Source of the DNA: Pseudocercospora fijiensis CIRAD86 | Lineage: Eukaryota > Ascomycota > Dothideomycetes > Mycosphaerellales > Mycosphaerellaceae | NCBI RefSeq assembly: GCF_000340215.1 | Contig: NW_006921533.1 | Span: 7,790,334 to 7,854,333, forward strand | Reading direction: 5' to 3' | Length of the DNA stretch: 64,000 bases | Shown here: one piece after another, positions 21,416-34,960 of the stretch | How the letters are laid out: each line of letters starts with the position of its first letter | Position numbering within the stretch: the first letter of the stretch is position 1 | Program-made: the position numbers and the translations under genes | Notes under the pieces: generated by a model | What the model was told of the DNA's origin: nothing | The model's input: the letters and a program-made list of their open reading frames with translations, nothing else | Database searches by the model: none

Positions 21416-22198
21416 TTAGGCGCCGTACTAACTATTAGCCTCGTACGGCGTAAAACCATCGACATTGTACTAGCTATTATACGTACCTGCCTTATATAAG
21501 ATACGTATAGAACTAACTATAAAACTAAGGTTATACTAGATCTAGGAAATTTAGTTAGTGCCCTTATTAGCTATCGCCTAGCTAAGCAATTAGACCTTCG
21601 ACAATTAAATAGGGCTAACCTACTAACCCTTACTTAGTTTAATAAAGCCTAGCACTTAACCTATAGGGCTTACTATATTCCTATAGTTCTAAAAGACGGC
21701 CTTAGCAATAAGCGCCTATTAGATTTTACTACCTATATAGTAGATATAGACAACCTTCCGTCCGATATTGTCCTCGGAAACCCTATTCTTAAGCGCTACG
21801 CCGTAACTATAGACCTAGGCAGCTAATAGTAGCGATTTAGAATCGCTAGGAAGGAGGACATTAAACACATTAATACTAGCGAGTACCCTAACGATATTAG
21901 GGTCCTGTTTATTAGTAACCTAATACTAGCTAATCCGACTACCGACCTACTCGGTAGTAATAACGATAAACTAGTGCCCCCTAATAGTATAGATCCTAAT
22001 TAGCTTGCTCGCATACCTTAGCCTATTCGAGAAACCTATATTAAGGTGTTTAAACACTACCTAGCATCGGTATTGCCTATGTTTAAAGAGACAGATTATA
22101 AGATTAATATTATAGAGGGCAAGGAGGTCCCCTTTAGGCCACTCTACAACCTTAGTAAGCGTAAACTCGCTATATTGCGTAAATACCTAGATAAGAAC
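21407..22198 (+). pseudogene. Family A protease and RT N-terminus relic (copy 3)
   Basis: Protease DLGNLVSALISYRLAKQLDL near 21540, then the linker and the start of RT with FKETDYKINIIEGKEVPFRP near 22080. The RT frame runs straight into the inverted LTR of copy 4, which supplies its last apparent residues. Confidence 0.8.
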
Positions 22199-22387
22199 TG
22201 TAAGAAGGATATATTAGCAGGTAGATAGGGTAGTAGTAGATACAGGTAGTATTCGATAGAGATCTAAGAGGAGAGGGAGGAAGGCAGGCTAGTTAGCCTA
22301 ACGCTAAGCGCTAAGCCCTGCCTAAGGCATTAAGACCCTAGCTTTACTCGAGCCTAGTTATATGCCAATTACGTGTAACCTCTTTAG
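22199..22387 (-). repeat. Family A 3' LTR (copy 4, inverted)
   Basis: Begins TGTAAGAAGG, the reverse complement of the LTR end CTTCTTACA, and continues to about ACCTCT. A few bases at the inner boundary differ from the other copies, so that edge is approximate. Confidence 0.8.
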
Positions 22388-23585
22388 TCCTAATATACGC
22401 TTCCCTTCTAAAGGCCGCGCCCTCGTAGCCGGTCTATATTCTATTCTTAACCTCTGTCGCTACTAACTTAGCAGGTCTAGCAAGCTTCTTAGTCCGCGCT
22501 GAATTGAACATACAATTACCGATTATATAACTATATTAAACCTTACCTCTAATACAATACAATGTCTAACTCTAACTACGCTATCCTTGTATATAATAAA
22601 GTAATATATAACTATAAGAATTAAGGACTATCGACTAATTACAATACGAGCGTACCTTCCCTACTATAATAGGTAGGCGTACGGGGTATTATAGTACTGC
22701 CCCCGTTCTAAGTAATGTCGTACCGAGTTCTTTGCGTCTACTCTAAAAGACCTAGCTATGTCCGCTTCCGAGGGTTGTCCGCTTCCGAGGGTTTGTTCTT
22801 ATTATTACGAGGGCTATTATTGTTCGTGGTTTCGCTAGCCCTAATTAGTTAGGTTTAGCAGCCTTTAATTGTCAATCTTATCTTATCTTTCAAAAAATAT
22901 AGCTCGTCTAGTTTCTATAGGTAAAGGCTATTATAAGTGTAGTAGTAGAGGTTCGCCTCGCTTAAAGGGTTAGATAGATCGAGGAGTAACCTATTATCCG
23001 CAAGATCGACCCTAGCTAGCTTAGCTCTATAGTTTTGCCCTTAGTTAGTCTATTAGTCGCTTAATCTTTTAGGCGGCTTAAAGTTTTAGTTAAAGTTTTA
23101 ATTAAACCTTTGATATAGCTATTCTTTTAACTTAATTAGTATAGCGCGCCTCCGGCCTTAGGCCGTAGTATAGGTAAGGTTGTCTTCGTAAGTGTAGTAG
23201 CGATAATAGGTAAGGTTAGCAATGTTAGCGAGTAGGTAATATTAACAATAGCGGCGCTAGTCGTCTTAGCGCTAACTTTACCTTCTTCCAATTTCCCTCT
23301 TTAACTAATAACAACTCGGCAATACCGTTACTAATATAGCCGCGCCGGCCGCGCCGTCCTCGCTAATTGCCTAGGCCTCGAGGCCTCGATAGAATAAGGG
23401 AATAAGAGGGGGACCTATAGGGCGCGTTAGTAAAGAGGTAGAGCCTTTAAAAGAGTATGCGATTAATTGATTAACGCGTCGTAGCGCGCCTAGTATAGTC
23501 TTATTGTCCTAGTTTGCTAGCCTCTAATTGGTTAGCTAATAGCACCCTAGGGGTAGCATTGTCCTAGGCCTTAATAGTAACATTA
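22388..23585 (-). other. Family A 3' non-coding tail (copy 4)
   Basis: Collinear with 45658-46874 of the complete copy. No frame reads as protein. It contains the 27-bp palindrome at 23536-23562, a tandem duplication of TGTCCGCTTCCGAGGGT at about 22757-22790, and ACGGGG...CCCCCGT arms around 22681-22706. Confidence 0.6.
23536..23562 (-). repeat. 27-bp palindrome, family A copy 4
   Basis: Arms CTAAT...CATTG around a core ACCCTAGGGGT. It sits just downstream of the pol stop of this inverted copy, the same place as in the complete copy. Confidence 0.75.
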
Positions 23586-26500
23586 TAAGCTTTTGGCCTT
23601 CTTCTTGTTCTTTACGCTAGTCTAATACTTATCTAACAACTCGGTTATGTCCTTAAAGGAACCTTTAGCTTCCTACGAGTCCTATTTAGGTAAATAGCCT
23701 TGCTACCTTAGGAGATATTCCTTCTTGCCCTTCCTAGTCCGGTGCTACAGGATACGTTCTATAGACTATAGTTCTTTACTATCCGCTAGTATGTCTTCGT
23801 ATTTAGTAGGGGCTTCATCCCCCTCGCGTAGGTAATATAGCTTAAGGAGGGATATATAGAAGGTGTTATAGATAGTATAATAAGGAGGAAGCTATAACTA
23901 ATAGGCCTATACGGAGGAGCCCTTAACTTCTCGAATGCGGAATAGACTAATGTATCTTAGTGCGAGCTTAGGCCTTGTTTTGCTATTAGGGGATAGGTGC
24001 TTGCGGATGCGGAGGTTCTTAGTACTTAGCATAACTATATCGCCTTGCTTGAAAGTTATTAGCGTATAGTGTTTGTTATAGTAGGCCTTCTAATATGCCT
24101 AGGCCTTTACTAGTTTGTTAGCTAACTTGGCGTAAATCTCTCGCATCTTTTGAACCCTCTTAATAGCCGCTAGCGTCTTAGGTATTAGTACTTAACGCGC
24201 TTCCCTTTCCTTACGCTCGGCCTCGAGCGAGGTGAATAGGTCTTATAGTAAGGCGGCGTTCTAGCCTATTATAGCTATGTATAGTAAAACCTTAGTAGAT
24301 AAGTGTATACTATTATTGTATACGAATTCGGCTAGTTATAGGAGATTAACCTAGTTATTAGGGTTCTTATTAATATAGCTGCGTAGGTACTGCTATAGCG
24401 TAGCATTCTGCCTTTCGGTCTAACTATCTATTTGTAGATAGAATGCTATAGACAGGCGATACTTGAGTCTTAGCTATAGGCAAATCTTACTCTAATAATA
24501 AGATATAAATGTCGAGCCTCGGTTAGAGACTATCCCTTTAGGGGTCCCCTAATAGGTATAGAAGATGTTGTTCTATAGCGCTTCTACTATATTAATAGTA
24601 GTCTAGTCTTTCCGCGCCGGGATGTATCGAGCGCCCTTAGTAAACCGGTCTATAACGACTAGGATAGCGTTAAAGATGTCTTTGCTTCCTCTTCGCTTAG
24701 TAGGGGGAAGACCTGTAATAAAATCTATTGTAAGCTCTATAAATGGCTTATAAGGGATTAGTAAGGAGGACAACTCGCTAAAAGGCTAATACTTTAGTGC
24801 CTTAACACGTTAGTATACGGCATACGTATTAACGTATTCCTTTATATCCCGCTTACTATTTAGCTAGTAGTATGTGCGCGATAGTAGCTCGTACGACCTC
24901 TCTATACTATAGTAACCGGCAAGCTTACTATTATAGTATCGCTTAAGAAGTTCTTATCGGATCGAATATTCAGCGGGGATATAGTATCTGCCCTTAAACT
25001 TTAAATAACCTTTGTTATCGATCGACTAGTTACTCTTACTAGATCGAGTCTTTCGCCTACTTACAAGCTTATCTATACGTTTAGTAGCAAAGGCGTCCCT
25101 CTACTAAGCCCGTAATAGCTTATCTATAAACGATTAACTATCCCTATTTGCAAGGTTATTTAATAGCACCCTCGCTATTAAACGAGGTACGTATTGTATG
25201 CATCTAATAGCACTAGTAGCCGGATTAACTGCATTAGTGCTTTGATCGCTGTTACTGTATATAGCGATATCGACTAGGGAGTTATTATAACTTCTCCTAT
25301 CTATGTCCTTAGCTCTTACCTTAATACGTACTATTAATATAGCAAGAGCATTAATATGCTTTAAGCCGTCGCAGAGTCCGGTAAGCCGCTTATCCTGCGC
25401 GTGCTTATTAACAATACGGGCTATAGTAATCTTATACTATAGGGTTGGAAACAAAGAATTAATGTATTAGGTTTCGCTATTATAATTAGGTCGCCTCGAT
25501 AGGCTATTAGTAGGGTTGCTTACGCCTAGCCGATATAATACATTAAAATCAAACCCGGCGAGGTAGACGGCCTATCTAGCCTGTCGACCTATAACTCTAG
25601 TAACCTTCGTAATCCTACGTAGGTTGTTATAGTCCGTATAGACCTAAATAGTATGCTATGCACTATTAAGATAGTAGCGCTAGTGCTTGAAGGCTTCTAC
25701 GATTGCTAGGAGCTCTTGCTCGTAGGTCTCGTATCGACGTTCTATATCGATTATCTTCTATAAAAAGAAGGCGATTAGGTACTAGTAATTGTTATTAGCC
25801 TATTATAACATAATAGCTAATATAGCGAACTAGGAAGCGTTAGTCTTAATACGGATCTGTTTGCTTAGTACGAAATAGTGTAACAAGGGGACTTTAGTAA
25901 AGCGCTTCTTTAAGCTATTAAAAGCGGCTTGTGCTCTGTTAGTCTATTTGAACTCTCTAGTTAGGTTAGCCTTGGTTTTAGTAAGTTTAGTTAGTAGCAT
26001 TACATACCGCGAGTAACCTTCGATAAATCGATAGTAGAAGTTAGTAAAACCTAGGAATAATTGAAGTTCTTTAATACTAGTAGGTGTTAGCTATTTAGTA
26101 ATAGTCTTAATTCGATTAGGATCAGCCTTAATACCCTTAGTTAATACGAGGAAGCCGAGGAATAATACCTCTTTAGCGGCAAAGGTGCATTTAGAAGGCT
26201 TGTAATACAAGCTATAGGCTCGTAGGCGATCGAGTACCTTACGGACTATAGCCTAGTGTTCCGCAATGTTAGGTAAATGTGTATAAACTAGGATGTCATC
26301 TAGGTAGACTATATAGAGATAGTCTAATAGGCCTGAAAGGGCCCGATTAATATAGGACTAAAATGTTGCAGGGGTATTAGCTAGGCCAAATAGCATAACT
26401 AAGTATTCGAAATAGCTATAGCGAGTACGGAAGGCTGTTTTCCATTCGTCGCCCTTACGAATGCAAATACGATAGTACGCATCCTTGATGTCTAGTATAG

Positions 26501-26999
26501 TATAGTAGTAGGTACCCGAAAGGCGATCGAGAGTCTTATTAATAAGAGGAAGTAGATAGCGGTCTTTAATAGTAATAGCATTAAGCCCTCGATAGTCGAT
26601 ATATAGACGTAGGCCACTATCTTTCTTTAGTACGAATAGGATAGGTGCACTAGCAGGGCTGTTACTGTATCGTATCCGGCTATTAGCTAGGTTTTCCTCT
26701 AGATACTTACGCAATATAGCAAGCTCTCGTTTACTAAGGTTATAGAGGGGGCTAAAAGGAACCTCCTTGCCCTCTATAATATTAATCTTATAATCCGTCT
26801 CTTTAAATATAGGCAATGTCGACGCTAGGTAGTGTTTAAACACATTAATATAGGTCTCTCGGATAGGCTCTAGTATGCGAGTAAGCTAATTAGGATTATT
26901 AGGGGGCATAGGTTTATCGTTATTACTACCGAGTAGGTCGGCAGTTAGATTAGCTAAGGCAGGGGTTAGGTTGCTAATAAACAGGACCCTAATATTATA
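23586..26999 (-). pseudogene. Family A pol relic (RT to chromodomain; copy 4)
   Basis: On the minus strand: RT (about 26850-25950), RNase H (about 25800-25550), integrase (about 24950-24300) and C-terminal chromodomain (about 23760-23620). The stretch 26843-26358 is free of stops for 161 codons, keeps Trp in GDEWKTAFRTRYSYFEYLV and includes DIKDAYYRICIRKGD, the first catalytic Asp block of RT. This is the least mutated RT segment of the window. The rest is closed by RIP-type stops. Confidence 0.82.
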
Positions 27000-27207
27000 A
27001 AGTATCCGTAGACCCGCGGTGTAGGTTAGGATAGCTAAGCGAAGCCGAGGCGAGTAGCGTAAAACAGGTCGGCCTGCCTATACTATACTTATTAGTATCT
27101 ATATCGCAACTCGAGCTGAACAGGCTTATTAATAGACTTATTAGTATCTACATCGCAACTCGAGCTGAATAGGCTTAGCAATTAGCTATAATTCTATAGC
27201 ACGACTA
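27000..27207. repeat. Junction sequence with a 49-bp period direct repeat
   Basis: Between the truncated family A copy and the Helitron. ACTTATTAGTATCTA followed by ATCGCAACTCGAGCTGAA and AGGCTTA occurs at 27087-27128 and again at 27136-27177, with two RIP-type differences. No protein frame. Confidence 0.7.
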
Positions 27208-27225
27208 TAAGCGGACAACCGCTTA
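27208..27225 (-). other. Candidate Helitron 3'-end hairpin
   Basis: TAAGCGG-ACAA-CCGCTTA is a perfect 7-bp stem with a 4-nt loop, on the 3' side of the minus-strand Helitron. Helitrons end in a short GC-rich hairpin followed by CTRR. A clear CTRR directly after it is not visible; the nearest CTAA on the minus strand is about 30 nt further on. Confidence 0.4.
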
Positions 27226-27499
27226 CACTCGCGATATACACTTAGAGTAGGGGAATCACTTTAGTGCGTGTACGACCGACCTATTTAGTTAATAGCAATA
27301 TGCTACTTATTAGCTATGTCCTACTTAGGAGCCATTTGCTAGTTATCTAGCATCTGCTAGTTATCTACTATATCCTACTCGTCTATTATCTCCTACTCCT
27401 CTATTATCTCCTACTTATCTATTATCTTATTATTATAAAAAGCTGCCTATCGTATAAGGATGCGGCTCTAGCTACGCTAATTGATCGCAATTCTAAGAG

Positions 27500-30400
27500 C
27501 GGTCTAAAGAAGCTACCTAAGTCGATTACAGTCTATATACTAGTCCTTGCGGGCGTTAATGAATCTTAGCGCGAATTCACCGAAGCCTACGCTCTCTCTA
27601 GGCTAAATTGCATCGAGTATATTATCGTAGTTGTACTAATTATATAGGAGACTACTTAGTAGGGAACTTAAAGGTTAAGTTAGCTAAGAATCTAGAACGG
27701 TAATTGCCTAGCGGGCATGTGCTACTTTCTTGCGGTTAGCGTTAATACGCGTAAAGAAGTCGGAAGCGTTGTCGGCGGTCGACGTAGGAGCATATACTAG
27801 ATATAATACAGGTATCGGGCGAGGATCGGTTCCGAGAGTACTAGAGGCTAGCTGTAATAGCCGTAGCTAATTGACCTAAATTAGTAGAGGAGTATACCTA
27901 GGGTAGAGGGCCTCGAACTAATTAATCAACCCCCGTACAAGGTTCGCATTAGTGCTACTATTAGCGAGTAGATAACGAAAGTTATAAGCCTTAGGAGGAG
28001 CACCTATATAGCGCTAAGCGATAGTAGTAAGGTTATAAGGTAACTACGGATTGGCGTTAAGCTAAGCTTAGAGCTACTCTATACGATTAATAGCTTAAAG
28101 ATCCTTTAGATAGTCTAGCAACTATCGCTTCTTCCGCGCGGCCTCCTAGGCGGATTGTTGCTTACGCTATACATTAGCTCGCTATTGTTGCTTTCGTATA
28201 TACTCTGCTATCTCGTCTCGAGTACGAGGCTAAGCATTAGGTCTTAGAGGTGTCGAAGAGAGAATAACGCCTTAAGGGAGTAGCCTCTATAGGCGCCGAC
28301 GAAGTATATCGGTATAGCGGGCAACAGTCGTAGGTAGCACCTTCCCTATCTTAAACCGATTATAGAAGTTAAATAGAGTCTCGAATATAATATCGCCTTG
28401 TCTACGTATACGAGAAACACTAATATACATTAACCCTAGAGTAAAGTCCTTCTTAGAGATGTCGAGTACTACTTTATTAAGTATTATACCCTACGATTTG
28501 TAGACAGTAATAGCATACGCAATCGTTATAGGGAATTGTGTTCGTAAGCATCGTGTATCGTATCGCTAATTGTAGAGCTATTCGCGATAGACTAGAATAA
28601 CCGGAATAACGCGACGAGGCATACCGAGAGAGCCGTTAGCATTAAAGTCCTCGTCGAAGGTCGGTCTACTATACTTGTCTAATCTAATAAGTAGTAGTAT
28701 AGGCAGTATATTAAGGACATCTTTATTATTAGTCTCTAACTAGATAATGTTACGGATAGTGCCTAAGCTGCTATTAACAATACCGCCTTCTGTCTATAAG
28801 TTCTATATTATTATAATGCGAGCACTAAGGCAGACCGGAAGCCGTAAATGCAAATTGCCTCCGACGTCGTAGGTAGCGTTTACGGCGTCGATTCCGCTAG
28901 TATACTTAGTACGAGCAACCTTGATCGCTATACGATTGTCTCGTATAGCGTCTTAGTTATAAGCATTAACCTGCTTCTTATAAGGATATAGGCGAATAGA
29001 ATCCTTAAAGGCGTCTTATTCTACTTATAGAAGAGCGGTCTTAATGCGACTGCAAAGTGTCTGCTAGTAATCGATAGTAATACTAGCCGGTGCGTTACGA
29101 AGACCTTTAAGGGCATCTTTAAATGTAAAAGCAGCTGCATCGCTTCCCTATTAACGCTATATAACGCTTAACTAGATAGTTTCGTTGAATTGCTAGTATA
29201 TAGTGAAACCGGAGATGTCTTTAGGAGTGCGTAGATCTATAAGCTTAGAGAAAAGCGGCTTCCCCCCTACTAGTAGTAACTAGTTGAAATCCCCTACGAG
29301 TGTGATATATCTATCTCTAAAGGGGAGAGTAGCGTCGCCTTGACTCTATAGAGCTTAGAAAGAGACTTAACGAAGGCGCTAATTAATCTAATAGAGTATA
29401 GTAAGGTCAATTATCGACTTCTTATTAATAATAACGTACTAAACCTACTATATCCGATCTTAGAAATCCGTTAAGGCCTGCCTATCGAGGGGAATATATT
29501 CCTTTATCTTAAGAGGTAGCTTAAAGAAGGTATGTAGTATACTGCCTTTAACACTATTAGCGGCGGCTCTAGTAGGTGCAAGCCGTACGATCGGGTTACC
29601 TATTTACAGATTAGCGTAACTAGCTTCGGAGTAGTTAAACTCGTCGACTAGTACCTTAAGCTTAGACGAAACAGTCTCGATAACGTAAGACTTACCGATA
29701 CCGGCCTTGCTATCGATATTAAGGAGAAAGGTAGGCGTATATATATTCTCGGTCTACGCGCGCTAGTAATCGACGATCTTATTATACTAAAGAGTCTAGG
29801 CGTTAGACAATCGATTAATACGTTAGTCGAGGTTATTAGGGATACCGATTCTCTAACTATCTCGGGCAGTACTTCTACGCATATTAATCTACTAGGTCTT
29901 AGCATTATTAATAGTAATTCTATACTTGCTAACATACTGCGTCTAGTCGTACTCGCGGTCGATTTGTCGATTGCTAAGATTATTAAGATCCTTAAGTATC
30001 TTAGTAGGGTTACGTCTAGGGAGTATAGCGGCTAGGAGCTTAGCTTCTAGGCGTTCAATCTTAGGGTCGAATACTATATCCTCGAACAGGTCGTCGGTAG
30101 GCTTCGGGAGATTAATGCCTATATAATTATCCGGGTAGTTATAGAACATGTCACATTAAGCATATACCTCGCTCTATAAGGGATACGCTATACTAGGATT
30201 ATCTTCAAACAAATATAGTAGAGAGAGATAGTCGGTGTCGAAGGGGTAATAAAGAAGCACTTTAGTACGGCACTAATCCTTATAAGTGCCGTTAGGACCG
30301 TCTAGAGTACTACTGTATTTCGGGAACTAGTTAATAACCCGTAGCTTAGCTCGTACGCACTTCTTATAGGTAGAAAAGTCCCACTCTATTAAGAATTAGA

Positions 30401-33400
30401 AAAGTGTAAGATCCGGATAAGCGAGCAAATAGAAGCGGTTAAGCTTCTGCTTAGGAATAGCGTATCGGTTTATATACTTAAGTAAAGGCGACTAGCCCTA
30501 AGTAACTATTTCACCGATAGCAGGATCGTAGCGCTTAACTTTAGACTAATCTTCCGGCTTACGGCAGTCGAAATTCTAAACAGTACGTAATCCTTAAGCT
30601 AGTAGCAGGTTAAGGAGTAGATGCATCTCTTCCTAAGTAGAGATATCCCGCTCGCTAATAAGTTTATTAAGCATCTTAGCGATAAATGAGACTATAGGCC
30701 GGTTCGCGTTCACTCTAGGTAGGACCTTCTACCTAAGATCGAGCAGTAACTCGCTACGCTTCTCTTACTTAGTATAGTATTTACTAAGGTAGTCGACAAC
30801 AGTACCCTTATTAGTGCAAACGGTAATGTTATTGTTAGCTATCCAAGCTATTTAGATAGTACGATTGTAGTTAGTTATACGAGTGTCGTTACAAGGTCTA
30901 TCGTATATCTAGTAACGTAGATTCAGATTACGAGTTATATATCTATCGTTAGGATAATAAGCGCGAGGGTAGTAAAAGCGGTACTAGACATTGCCGGTAT
31001 CCTTATTCTTGCGCTAATAGTACTTATAGCTATACTTGTAACGCTAGACGCGGTTAAGATTTATTATAAGATGCTACTATAAGTTGCGTACGTCGGTTGA
31101 ATTCATCTAAAGCAGTAGAGGCTCGTTAGGTTTAGGAGCAGTTCGCCGAGGTGTCGGGTTTATAGCAGTAACATGCCTAGCCTAAAACTCAGCTAGGTCC
31201 GTACGTAGGTCCTCGCGGTAGGTTTCTACCGGTAGGGGTAGTATCTTGCTATCCTTAAGGTGCTCCTTTAACTAAACAATACCGTAATTATATAAACTGC
31301 TACGCGCTTGGAATTCAAAGCGGTTCTAGAAGTTTATCGCTCCAAACTTCTAGGTAATAAGCTGCATAATAAAAGCGTAACGACGGTAGAAGTAATAAGC
31401 AGCAATCGTAGGATACTCGCGGACGTTGTCCCTACCCGCTTTAACTCGTATATATTTATTGCTACCGGCTAGAGGATTTGGCATATAACGCTATAGACTA
31501 CGCTAATAGTTGTTAGTAGCGCTATATATTAAGAATAGGCGGGGACAGCTAATAGCCTTTATAAAGATCTCTAGCTCGCGAGTCTTACTAACCTAGTATA
31601 CGCGGGTGCTACGTAGGCTACTACTATACCGAACGACATTAGCGAGAAGACGACGAGACTCCTTATTATCGCTAGTAAGAGCAGCCTTTAGGTCGTCTAT
31701 AGTAATGTCCTTATACTCTAGGTGTTATTACATTATATAATCGGCCTTCTTGCGGGACTGTTTCCTTATAAGAGTGTTTAGCCCGATATAGCGGAAGCGA
31801 GGATGCGATGCGAAGCGATAACGACGCGGTCCTATACTATTATCCTACTTAATTAGATGCTCTAAGTAGTCCTCGTATATAACTCTACGTTAACGGGGGT
31901 TAACGTAGTCGGCCTAGCCCTATAGATATAGGGTTAGAAATGCTCGAGATATAAGACGTTTAGTCTTATTAAACTCATTAAGGGGCACCTAGTCGAATAG
32001 TGGAAGAGTAAGCTAGGTTTGGATAGTAGGCTCTTTATCCTTATCTCCGGTCGCGTCTATTTGTAATCGGTCGATTTAGCGCTAGCGCTAATTAACTGCG
32101 CGCTGCTAAAGTTCGGCATTACGGGTACGACGCTAATTATCCTATTAATTTAGTAACTCTTAGATCTGCTCTCGCTGTCCCTATAGTATATGTGCTTATA
32201 GCAATGCTAACTCCTCTAAGTAGTCGGCGAAGTTGTCCTCTTTATCCTAGGTACTAGCCTCGCTATTAGAAGAAAAATCTAGCTAAGAAGTATTAATATA
32301 TAGGGGCGGCGGAAGCTAATCCTCTTTATACTCCTTAATATATATACAATCGAGCACTAAAACCCTATCTTAACTGTCTAGAAGCTACGAGAGACGCTCC
32401 TTATCGATTGTTATACCTACGTAGTCGGGCGAGTTAGCGATAAGATACTTAAGCTATATCTTTATAGCCTATCGTCGTACCTTAAAGTCCCGCACGAAGA
32501 TCCGCTTCGTAACTTTATCGCCTTAAGCAGGCCGTAATAGCATAGTCTCGATATGCTCTAGTACTAATAGTAATTCCTTCTATACCTTGCTAGTATTACG
32601 AAGAAAGTTAACAACATTATTCTTATAACGCTATTAAGCTCCCTTAATTAGCCGTATCTCGACATAGATATAGACGCGTACGATTAGGATCTCTTCTATT
32701 ATAGTAAGTTCCGGTAGATCGCTAGTGTCTAGATAAGAAGGCTACGGACCTAGATCTATATAGTTACGGCGTAATATAAGATCGGGCGAGAGATAAGGCT
32801 TCTAGCTATTACGAGTTATACGGCAGCGCTAACAAATGCTAAAGGTAGGCGACTCTTAATCTGTATCGAGCTCTATATTAAACCAACGCTCCTTATAACC
32901 TCTACCCTATTAACTATTGCCTTCGTTATATAGATTCTCGTTCTAGCAATACTCTATCTTTTTATTGTCTAGCTGTTAAAAGAACTCTTATACGAGTTAG
33001 TAATCTCCCTCGCTAAGGGCTAGCTAAGAATCTAAGTTTGCGGCGGTCGGATCTTAATTAGGGTCTTCGTTAGCAACGAAATTAGGGTCTATATCGTCGA
33101 GAAAGTAGCGTTTACGCTCTTATTCTGCCTCTGCTACGTAAGTACGCTCTTGCTAGCCTTTGTAATAGGCTAGACGTAGTAGCCTCCGTTGTTCCTATTA
33201 AGCTCTTATTAGGTTATAACAACCGTAGTAGTATGTTTTAAGCTCTTCGTCTAGCTTATTAGAATTAGAGTTCGTAAGGAACTTAAAACGCTAGCTCTCG
33301 TGCTTGTTAGCAATATACTACTTGTAGGTAGCAAGATCGTCTAGTTTAAAGCCTTTACTATAATACCGACAAGTGCTGCACTAATCGGATAGAACGCTAG

Positions 33401-34960
33401 GTATTCTGTATAGGCGAGAGATATAGCGAGGTACTTCGCAAACGTCGCAAAAGAAGAATGTACGGTTATTAGGCTTGTCTCCGCTATTGCCGTTATTATC
33501 CGGGTATCTAGTTATGCTACTACTCGGAAGTATATCGCTTCTAAGAGCATTACTTAGAAAATCGGCTAGAGTGTAATCCTTCTACGTACGCTCTACAGCT
33601 CTAGCGAGAAGTGCTTCGATACTAGGTGTTTAAGACACCTCCTTACTAGCGCGTTAGCGGGGGCGGTGCGACCGAGAGATCTCTCCTTAAGTAATACGTA
33701 CTTAGGCAGTAGCAGGATCGTTACTACTATAATAACTACGGGGACGTCGGCTAGTAGTACTAGAAAAGGAAGATCCTATCTACTACGAGAGGCGAGGAGG
33801 TAGTAGTATCGAGGATTAGTACGAGTCTCGCGGTGCTTTCTTCGTCGGATTACTAGTATTATATCTAGGAGGAGCTACGATATTACTACTCGAAGAGGGC
33901 GTCGGCTAGAGGGAAGGCGTCGACGCGAGAGAACTAATCGGTATAGGAGATAATACAATCGTAATAGGCGCGCTTTAAGCGTTTTATATAGCAGGTCGAC
34001 TACTACCTACTCGCTTGCTACCTCGCTTCGAAGGAGTATTGTCGGTATTATTACTAAGGTCGACGACCTTTCGCTTCTACTTAGATATAGAAGAAGCTAG
34101 ACGACACTTATTATACGTACGAAGTGTACGCCGGCCCTTCTTAAAGTAGCGAATCTTCTTCTTCTTCTTACAAGTACTAGAGCAAATCTACTAGTCTATA
34201 CTATTAGTGCCGCTATAATCCTCGTATTTACTATCTAATTAAGTAGGATTAGGACGGTTAGCTAGCGTGTTCTTCTTTAGTAGACCGCTAGGTAGATCCC
34301 CTCTAGGTATACTAGCGGCTACTTATCTATACTAGTTACCGAATTGCTTACTAACTTGCGCTATAAATAAGTAAGAAGGCGTATTCTGCTAGATAATAGC
34401 GTGGATCTCGGCTATTAAGTTAATATAACGACGGCTTTCGGCGGCATAAAGGGCAGGCTTAATAGCCTTCGTAGTATAGTATTTAAAGTGTATAAGTAGT
34501 ACGTATTCGTTCGTCTCGTACGCCTCTGTTAGTTTATCTTGCTACTCTATAGCATTATCTATCTACTGCTAGAGGTCGCGTATAGGAGGGATAACATCCT
34601 TCTTAAATAAGCGCTCGAGTCGGCGGCTAGTCGTACGGTAAGGATATAGTTTATAAACCTATACTTAATCTCGGAAGGCGAAAGGCTTATATGTATTAGC
34701 GCCGCGTATCTAGACATTCGAGAACGTAGAGAGGCATACACTATAGGTCTCGTACGGCACCGCTATCGTAGGTAGAAGTCGAGGAGGTAGAAGTCGCGGA
34801 GGTAGAAGTCGCGGAGGTAGAAGTCGCGGAGGTAGAAGTTAAAGGAAGCAGGTCGCGACCGGGAAGCTCTATATTTAAGCACTATACCTAAAAAGGAATA
34901 GAGAGCGGCTTCTAGTATATAATCGCATAAACGAGCAGCGAGTATAGACTAAAAACTGTT
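27500..34960 (-). pseudogene. Helitron Rep-helicase relic
   Basis: Minus-strand order: a Ser/Thr repeat tract (34840-34772); Cys-pair zinc-finger-like segments near 33350-33480; the Helitron N-domain starting VPLNEFNKTKRLISRAFLTLY (about 31980-31920); the HUH site near 31300, RSSLYNYG, in which the His residues have become Tyr/Asn; the second Rep motif YLSKYYTK near 30790; then the helicase with Walker A AGIGKSYVIET (about 29705-29675), APTRAAANSVKGS, VGDFNQLLL and AYAVTVYKS*GI (about 28500). Trp/Gln codons are mostly TAG/TAA. Longer open pieces remain at 30149-29943 and 29935-29648. The protein would nick, displace and transfer a single strand, but cannot be made from this copy. Confidence 0.85.
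34772..34840 (-). repeat. 15-bp tandem repeat near the Helitron N-terminus
   Basis: About 4.6 copies of GTAGAAGTCGCGGAG (plus strand). On the minus strand one frame gives a Ser-Ala-Thr-Ser-Thr pentapeptide repeat. It keeps frame because the unit is 15 bp. Confidence 0.85.

Larger units (their letters stand above)
19667..22198 (+). mobile_element. Family A copy 3 (LTR, gag, protease, start of RT)
   Basis: Starts with an LTR lacking its first four bases and stays collinear with the complete copy through gag and protease to the N-terminal part of RT, where an inverted LTR of a fourth copy begins at 22199. All ORFs are RIP-interrupted. Confidence 0.8.
22199..26999 (-). mobile_element. Family A copy 4, inverted and 5'-truncated
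   Basis: Minus-strand copy. Its 3' LTR lies at the low-coordinate end, followed upward by the 3' non-coding tail, chromodomain, integrase, RNase H and RT. Homology stops near 26999, just upstream of RT, so gag and protease are absent. It lies within RT of copy 3, suggesting insertion there, but no matching target duplication can be seen because the far end is lost. Confidence 0.8.
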
